Below are positions 57,508 through 64,000 of a stretch of 64,000 bases of DNA, piece by piece. Every line of letters starts with the position of its first letter. The first letter of the stretch is position 1. Made by a program: the position numbers and the translations under genes. Under the pieces are notes generated by a model that had not been told where the DNA came from, ran no database searches, and saw nothing but the letters and a program-made list of their open reading frames with translations. Source of the DNA: Clavaria fumosa (Eukaryota > Basidiomycota > Agaricomycetes > Agaricales > Clavariaceae); NCBI GenBank assembly GCA_951802425.1, contig OX637798.1, positions 62,001 to 126,000 of the forward strand. The letters are read 5' to 3'.

Positions 57508-57926
57508 AAGGGGGCAAGGATTGGGTCAAATATAGAAATGGCTGGAAGGATCACATGGTTGTTGATAATTGTTAAATACTGTACTACTTGTTGTTGAAGT
57601 TCCAACTCATACCCCACCTTTCCCTGTTATAAAGTCTGCATGTGTGCCCTTCATTTATGTGTGTTCTGTCACATTTCATTTTTGGTATCAGCCTTCCCTG
57701 CCAACTTGAAGGCAGACCCCAGCAGAACATGCTTATTGGGTTGACAAAGAGACCAGCAAATGGATGGCAAACAAATGAAGTCATTCAGCACCTGTGCACA
57801 TTGATAGGACCAGCAGTAACAGGACAAGTCTTCATTTCTGTCTTCTCAAGTCCTATTCTCTTCAGTGGCAACAAGAGTCTGCACTGAACATGCATAAAAA
57901 GGTAATTTTTTAATTGTAAATAAATG
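57508..57926. other. Loop of the palindrome
   Basis: About 0.42 kb of single-copy sequence between the arms. An 81-aa frame at 57642-57887 has no recognised domain. It should contain or adjoin the start sites of both divergent JmjC genes only if transcription begins beyond the arrays, which is not shown. Confidence 0.5.
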
Positions 57927-57944
57927 ACTGGGAGACACTGATGA

Positions 57945-59560
57945 GGTCAGGTGAGTGGCTTTGTATTTGTTTAGGCTTTAAATATATTGAGCAGGTCAGG
58001 TGAGTAGCTTTGTATTTGTTTAGGCCTCAAATATATTTGAGCCAGTCATGAGGTCAGGTGAGTAGCTTTGTATTTGTTTAGGCCTTAAATATGTTGAGCA
58101 GGTCAGGTGAGTAGCTTTGTATTTGTTTAGGCCTCAAATATATTTGAGCCAGTCATGAGGTCAGGTGAGTAGCTTTGTATCTGTTTAGGCCTCAAATATA
58201 TTTGAGCCAGTTATGAGGTCAGGTGAGTGGCTTTGTATTTGTTTAGGCTTTCAATATATTGAGCAGGTCAGGTGAGTAGCTTTGTATCTGTTTAGGCTTT
58301 AGATATATTGAGCAGGTCAGGTGAGTAGCTTTGTATTTGTTTAGGCCTCAAATATATTTGAGCCAGTCATGAGGTCAGGTGAGTAGCTTTGTATTTGTTT
58401 AGGCCTCAAATATATTTGAGCCAGTCATGAGGTCAGGTGAGTAGCTTTGTATCTGTTTAGGCCTCAAATATATTTGAGCCAGTCATGAGGTCAGGTGAGT
58501 GGCTTTGTATTTGTCTAGGCTTTAAATATATTGAGCAGGTCAGGTGAGTAGCTTTGTGTTTAGGCCTTAAATATGTTGAGCAGGTCAGGTGAGTAGCTTT
58601 GTATTTGTTTAGGCCTCAAATATATTTGAGCCAGTCATGAGGTCAGGTGAGTGGCTTTGTATTTGTTTAGGCTTTAAATATATTGAGCAGGTCAGGTGAG
58701 TAGCTTTGTGTTTGTTTAGGCCTCAAATATATTTGAGCCAGTCATGAGGTCAGGTGAGTAGCTTTGTATTTGTTTAGGCCTTAAATATGTTGAGCAGGTC
58801 AGGTGAGTAGCTTTGTATTTGTTTAGGCCTCAAATATATTTGAGCAGGTCAGGTGAGTAGCTTTGTATTTGTTTAGGCCTTAAATATGTTGAGCAGGTCA
58901 GGTGAGTAGCTTTGTATTTGTTTAGGCCTCAAATATATTTGAGCCAGTCATGAGGTCAGGTGAGTAGCTTTGTATCTGTTTAGGCCTCAAATATATTTGA
59001 GCCAGTTATGAGGTCAGGTGAGTGGCTTTGTATTTGTTTAGGCTTTCAATATATTGAGCAGGTCAGGTGAGTAGCTTTGTATCTGTTTAGGCTTTAGATA
59101 TATTGAGCAGGTCAGGTGAGTAGCTTTGTATTTGTTTAGGCCTCAAATATATTTGAGCCAGTCATGAGGTCAGGTGAGTAGCTTTGTATTTGTTTAGGCC
59201 TCAAATATATTTGAGCCAGTCATGAGGTCAGGTGAGTAGCTTTGTATTTGTTTAGGCCTCAAATATATTTGAGCCAGTCATGAGGTCAGGTGAGTAGCTT
59301 TGTATCTGTTTAGGCCTCAAATATATTTGAGCCAGTCATGAGGTCAGGTGAGTAGCTTTGTATCTGTTTAGGCCTCAAATATATTTGAGCCAGTTATGAG
59401 GTCAGGTGAGTGGCTTTGTATTTGTTTAGGCTTTCAATATATTGAGCAGGTCAGGTGAGTAGCTTTGTATTTGTTTAGGCTTTAGATATATTGAGCAGGT
59501 CAGGTGAGTAGCTTTGTATTTGTTTAGGCCTCAAATATATTTGAGGCCTAAACAAATACA
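57945..59560 (+). repeat. Right minisatellite upstream of gene D2
   Basis: About thirty 48-58-bp units, GGTCAGGTGAGTAGCTTTGT, ATTTGTTTAGGCCTCAAATA, TATTTGAGCCAGTCATGA, mirrored relative to the left array and longer. Confidence 0.9.
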
Positions 59561-59668
59561 AAGCTACTCTATTTGAGCAGGTCAGGTAAGTACATGAACA
59601 ATGTTCATGTTTATCATCATTTGGTCCAATCTTGATAACACACTCCCAGCACTCTCATACATACTGTC

Positions 59669-62600
59669 ATGTCTCAAACCCAATTCCACTGCCTCCGTGA
59701 TATTCGAATCAATTCTTCTGTCCTAAAGTCTTACCCATGGCGAAATGGGTGCATTCATGAACCAGGACCTCTCCTTGCATGGGTAGAAAGCCACTGCCCA
59801 ACTGTACTTCCTTCTCCTGCACACAATCTCATCAAGGTGAGTGTTCAGGTTTACCAGCACAGTTACTGTCCTTGATAGTCTGTAGATGCTTGCACAAGAA
59901 ATAGATACAGTTGAAAATGAACCCCTGGCAGTTGACAAAGCAAATGCCTATGTCCTTGCCATTTTGATCCCTAGCCAAATCAGCCACACACCCATACCAT
60001 TAGAACAGGCCTACTTTGGTAAAATTATTCTTATGTACCAACTCCTTGATGTCCTCTTGTGGGTCCAAGACTGGCCTCCACATCCTGCTCTCCATCCCAC
60101 CCCCCGCTCTCACCCTCCAACTCTCTCACCCACTCTGGAGAGAATCCTCAAAAATCTTGAGAAATGGACTTCAATTGTCCCATCAACTGCCAACAGGGCT
60201 ATACAGCACCTTGTACATTCACCACATAATATTGCCCTTCCTGCCCCTCCTCTCATATCTGCCCTGCCTGCTCTTCCTGTGCTAGAGGCAAGCACTTCAA
60301 CAGTCCAGGACCTGGATGTGTGGGATGTGGATGTGGGGGATGTGGGGGATGCTGAGGAGCCTCGCAGGTTCAAGGCCACGATTTCAAACCTGCTCAAGGC
60401 ATCCCAGCATGCTATTCACCGCTCCACACATGATGTTTTAGAACAGTGGCATTCTGTAGCCTTTGCAGTCAGTGCATTTAGACCAGTGAGTGTTACTTTG
60501 GATATCACAGATCATAACTAATTCAATGTCAAGTCATACCTCAAGAGCCAGGGTCCACAAAGTGACCTACTCCACAGCCTTCATATGTGCATTTAGTTTT
60601 TAATATTCTTGAATTTCTGCTGACAATGAAAACCAGGCAGGCTGCAGATCACCAAGTTGCACTGCCTGCTGGTCTTACCAATGCAGCAGTGATAAGAAAC
60701 ATAATCCAATACACACAACTTGCCCTGGCGATCTCCCCTCTCATCCTCTTAGTGCCACGGAATAGTGCCTCTCAGTCCATCAATAAAGAGCAGCTCTTTT
60801 TGGTGAGTTAAGCTTTTTATTATCCTTTTATGGGTTAATCTTTATGATTCATTGGCCCAGTTGGGACAGTCACTTGGTGGAAAGCCAAGTTCACTACTGG
60901 CTATAGAGAAAATGATGTGGAAGGCATTACTAAGATCATCATGTGGGATGGAGTACAAGGCTGAAGTTATTGAACTTCATGAGATGGGAGCAGCACTTGA
61001 GTGCAAAGGCAACATACCACAATTACAGGATTGGTTTGTTACACGTGAGCATGTTCCACATTTATCCAGAGTTCATCTACTCACTTCTTTGGTTCAGGTG
61101 ATATACCAGATGTATTATTCCCCCAAATTCAACCTGCACTTCTTCCTAATGAAGGGGAGATGCATGAGAATACAGGGGCAGCACCTCAGGAAGCACAAGA
61201 GGCACAGGAGACACAGTGAGTTGGCATTCTCAGGGAGGATGCCATTTAATCACTCTTCTATAGAGACATGGACATTTCTTCCCCACCACCACAGAATGAG
61301 CAGCAGACCCAGGAAGAAGAGACACAGCAGATGTCAGTCTGCAATTTCAGGGAGGATACAAGCTTACAAGCTAATCACACATCAATAGGGATGTGGACAC
61401 TTTTCACCCACCATCACAAGATGATGGGCAGACCCAAGAAGGGGCAGGGCCTCAGGAGACACAAGAGACACAGGAGACACAGTCAGTCTGCATTTTCAGG
61501 GAGGATATTGGCTAATCACACTCCAATAGAGATATAGACATGTTTCACCCACTGTCACAGGAAGAGTGTGCACAAAAGGAATGTTTTATGCTTGGTATGT
61601 TCTCACTTTGTCTTCCTTGCATGTGAGAACTAAGGGTAGCAATCTGGGTCCCAAATTACCAATAGCTCCAACAGAGGATTCACCAGCCACTCCAACACCA
61701 GTGGCCCCAATCACTCCAGCAACCCCAGCTGCTCTAGAGACTACACCTCCAGCTACTCCAGTCACTCCAACAGCTCCAATGACTCCAGCAGCTCCAGCAG
61801 CTCTGGGTATAACAGCACCTCCAGCAACTTCATCTGCTCCAACCACTCCAGCAATTCCAGTGACCCCAGCTGCTAGGGATGTGAGACTCCCTCTACCCTC
61901 ATCACCCACTTCAATGTCAAACTCCCCCTTGACAACATCATCTTCATCCCCTGAGCCATCTCTTCAGAAATCACCTTCATTGCCAATAGCAGAACAAGGT
62001 CAGGACCAAGGTCTTGACAGTGAAATGGAAGTTGAGGATAATGATGAGGATGGCAAGGGGGAGGCTGAAATGGAGGATGAGGATGGTGAAGATGAGGTCT
62101 ATCACAAAGGGGAGAGTGAAAAGGAGAGTCAAGGGGACAGTCAAGAGGAGAGTGGAGAGGAGGGGGAGGTTGAGGTTGAGGTTGAGGAGCCTTCACAGTC
62201 CAGGAAACCACAAACCCACCACCAGTCTAAAAATGAGCAGCAGCATCTGAAAAAAGGAATGGCTAAACACAAGGGGACAAAGCAATACCCTATATATGTT
62301 GACTTGGAGGGTGATGTAAGTACTTTTCTGAATTGCTTTCTCTTTACATTAACAATTTTTAGCATTATACACGCAACACCCTTCTGGACAATGTGGATGA
62401 TGAGGTCAAGGTGTGTGTTCATTAATAGCTCTTTTTACCTCTGATATATCGAGTTATCCATAGTTGTCTGATGAGGAGATCATCTTCCAAGCTTATCTAC
62501 CATGCCGTGATGCACTGCCCATTGAGGTGCACTTCCAAACTGCTGAAAATGCAGTAAGTACATCTATATTTGAAATATTATTAGATGCTAATGGACATTA

Positions 62601-64000
62601 CAAAGACTGAGATTGAGTATCCAATTATAAGAAAGCTCCAACAGAGTATTGAGGCTAGATACATTGATGGCCACCCACCCCATCATCACATATCTGCTTG
62701 GGAGCAGGGATATGATCACAAATGTCCTCCCCCCTCCAGCATCTTTGTCTGTAACTTTGAGGAGTTCAACAGGCTATCAGCACAGGAGATCCAGCAAATA
62801 TTCCACCATCGGCATATCTTGGTGCTCAAAGTACCATTACATGATGAGGGATTCACTCTGAACACCCTCAAAATGTATGCAAATGTTCACAGAACAGTGG
62901 ACATGGTTGGTAAGTGGATTGTTCCTTATTTGAACCAAGATTCTTACCATTGAGTGCAGATATGAGCCTCCCAATGACAGGAAAAGGACTACGTCACAGC
63001 CAGGGGACACTTGTGGACTTTTATGCACAAAGCCAAGTTACTGGGATGGGTCGGATCCTCAATGTGTTGGATCTCCCTCTGGGTATTGAATATCGGCAAG
63101 CTTTACCATATCAGTATGTAGCTGATTCCTTGCTTGCTTTCTAAGCTGAAAAATAATACTCTAGTCACCTGTACTCTCATGGAGTGGCATGGCAACAAAC
63201 AAGGGGACTGCCTGGTTTTACACAGGACAACCCCCCCACAGATCACCTTATATGGGCCACAGCAGCCATGAAAAATGCAACAACTGCATTTCATATTGAT
63301 GGTAAGGGATTTGGGACAATTGTGGATAGCATTACAGGCACAAAGTATTGGGTGGTTGGCAGACAGAAAAGGGATTGCATGACACAGGGGCAAGATGGTG
63401 ACATGGCATCTATGTATGGGGTTGAGTGGACAAGAGATGGTGGTGTCCCACCTTGCTTTGAATATGAAGCTGTGGTTCTCCAGGCTGGGACAGTCTTGTG
63501 AGTCATGTCTCCATTTAGTAAGATTTGTTTTCACATCCTTTCTCTCAGCTTCATGAGACCAAACACACCTCACTTAGTTGTGACAGTTGAGAACTCAGTA
63601 ACCCTGGGCCGCCACATGTTCACCACAACCACCATTCGTGACACCTGCTGGGCACATATCCACTCTGGGATGTTGCTCTACAACATTACCAACACACTTC
63701 AGTATGAAGCTGACATCTTCCTTCGACGAATGCTGGCAATGGCCATTGTAGAGTATACGGAATTAAAGGGTGAGTTTCTATTTGCTTTGCTTTCAAGTCT
63801 CATCTTTTTCTTTTTGCCAGGACAAAACCAGTCTCTCACAACTTCAGCACACTCATTCAATGTCCTGACCATGACTGGTTTGTTGGATGTTGTCACCCTG
63901 GCCAATGTATTGGAGCTTAGTGTGGTCTATGACCCCCGAGCATATACTGCAGAAGGGATTCCTGAACTGGAAGCAGCCCAAAGAGCTAAGTTGGTCCAGA
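59669..64000 (+). CDS. Gene D2: second JmjC-like dioxygenase, cut by window end
   Basis: Identical to gene D1 from ATG 59669 to about 61520, then a diverged paralogue. A Pro/Thr/Ala-rich stretch (61680-61880), an acidic region (62010-62190) and the catalytic part follow. HxD lies in FHIDGKG (63292-63300) and the distal His in NTPH (63571-63573), after MRP and before LVVTVENSVTLGRHM. Introns with GT-AG ends separate the exons. The protein continues beyond 64000. Relative to gene D1 it has a much longer Pro/acid-rich middle. Confidence 0.65.
61150..61560 (+). repeat. Tandem exon-intron units in gene D2
   Basis: Counterpart of 54165-54660. The last unit (from about 61513) has already diverged, because it lies at the edge of the palindrome. 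Confidence 0.65.

Larger units (their letters stand above)
54283..61520. repeat. 7.2 kb palindrome: inverted repeat with ~3.2-3.6 kb arms
   Basis: Left arm 54283 to about 57508 and right arm about 57927 to 61520 are reverse complements. Overlapping frames in several phases (211, 178, 95, 89, 74, 71 and 68 aa) are identical between arms, so nucleotide identity is close to complete outside the minisatellites. The minisatellite parts differ in copy number (about 1.2 versus 1.6 kb). Identity stops abruptly at 54283/61520, where the arms become diverged paralogues. Confidence 0.9.

Overview
The window comes from a filamentous basidiomycete, most likely an Agaricomycete. Coding regions are split by 45-65 nt GT-AG introns. 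The recognisable families are mushroom-typical: a Crinkler-N/FunK1-like kinase, a CxC2/KDZ transposase, chromodomain Ty3/gypsy, Ty1/copia and hAT elements, and a GYF-protein fragment. No ordinary housekeeping locus is seen. This is a transposon-dense compartment.

Region 1 (1-8852) holds a partial LTR that truncates a Crinkler-kinase pseudogene, a broken Tc1/mariner-like transposase, a hAT C-terminal relic, an unrecognised broken frame, and the 5' half (LTR, leader ORF, Gag) of another LTR element.

Region 2 (8853-21969) is a textbook nest. A non-autonomous LTR element (9290-21313, TSD CAAGG) lies in one of two copies of a duplicated 0.44 kb sequence. It is itself interrupted by an apparently intact chromovirus (11383-19210, TSD GCAAT) with gag, a -1 slippery site and pol. 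Between pol and the 3' LTR, on the opposite strand, the chromovirus carries a three-exon gene for a coiled-coil protein with a near-complete Zn2Cys6 cysteine pattern. Host and guest share a polypurine tract and an adjacent hairpin in which one base pair has changed on both sides.

Region 3 (21970-38638) contains a KDZ transposase pseudogene, a 44-bp minisatellite split by a solo LTR, a decayed copia element with later insertions, and three elements with TAGTGATG termini and perfect 8-bp target duplications (hAT-like). One of these carries a spliced-gene fragment of a GYF protein.

Region 4 (38639-64000) contains three large multi-exon genes on the minus strand: an unrecognised protein of about 1,400 aa, a protein with a ParB-like motif, and a JmjC-like dioxygenase. 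A second JmjC copy lies on the plus strand. The two JmjC copies diverge from a palindrome (54283-61520) with near-identical arms, mirrored minisatellites and a 0.4 kb loop. Outside the palindrome the two copies have clearly diverged.

Two window-wide signals stand out. The old sequence is visibly CpG-poor, and its premature stops are all TGA. The LTR pairs of the young nested elements differ almost only by transitions at CpG. Both point to methylation-linked C-to-T decay.
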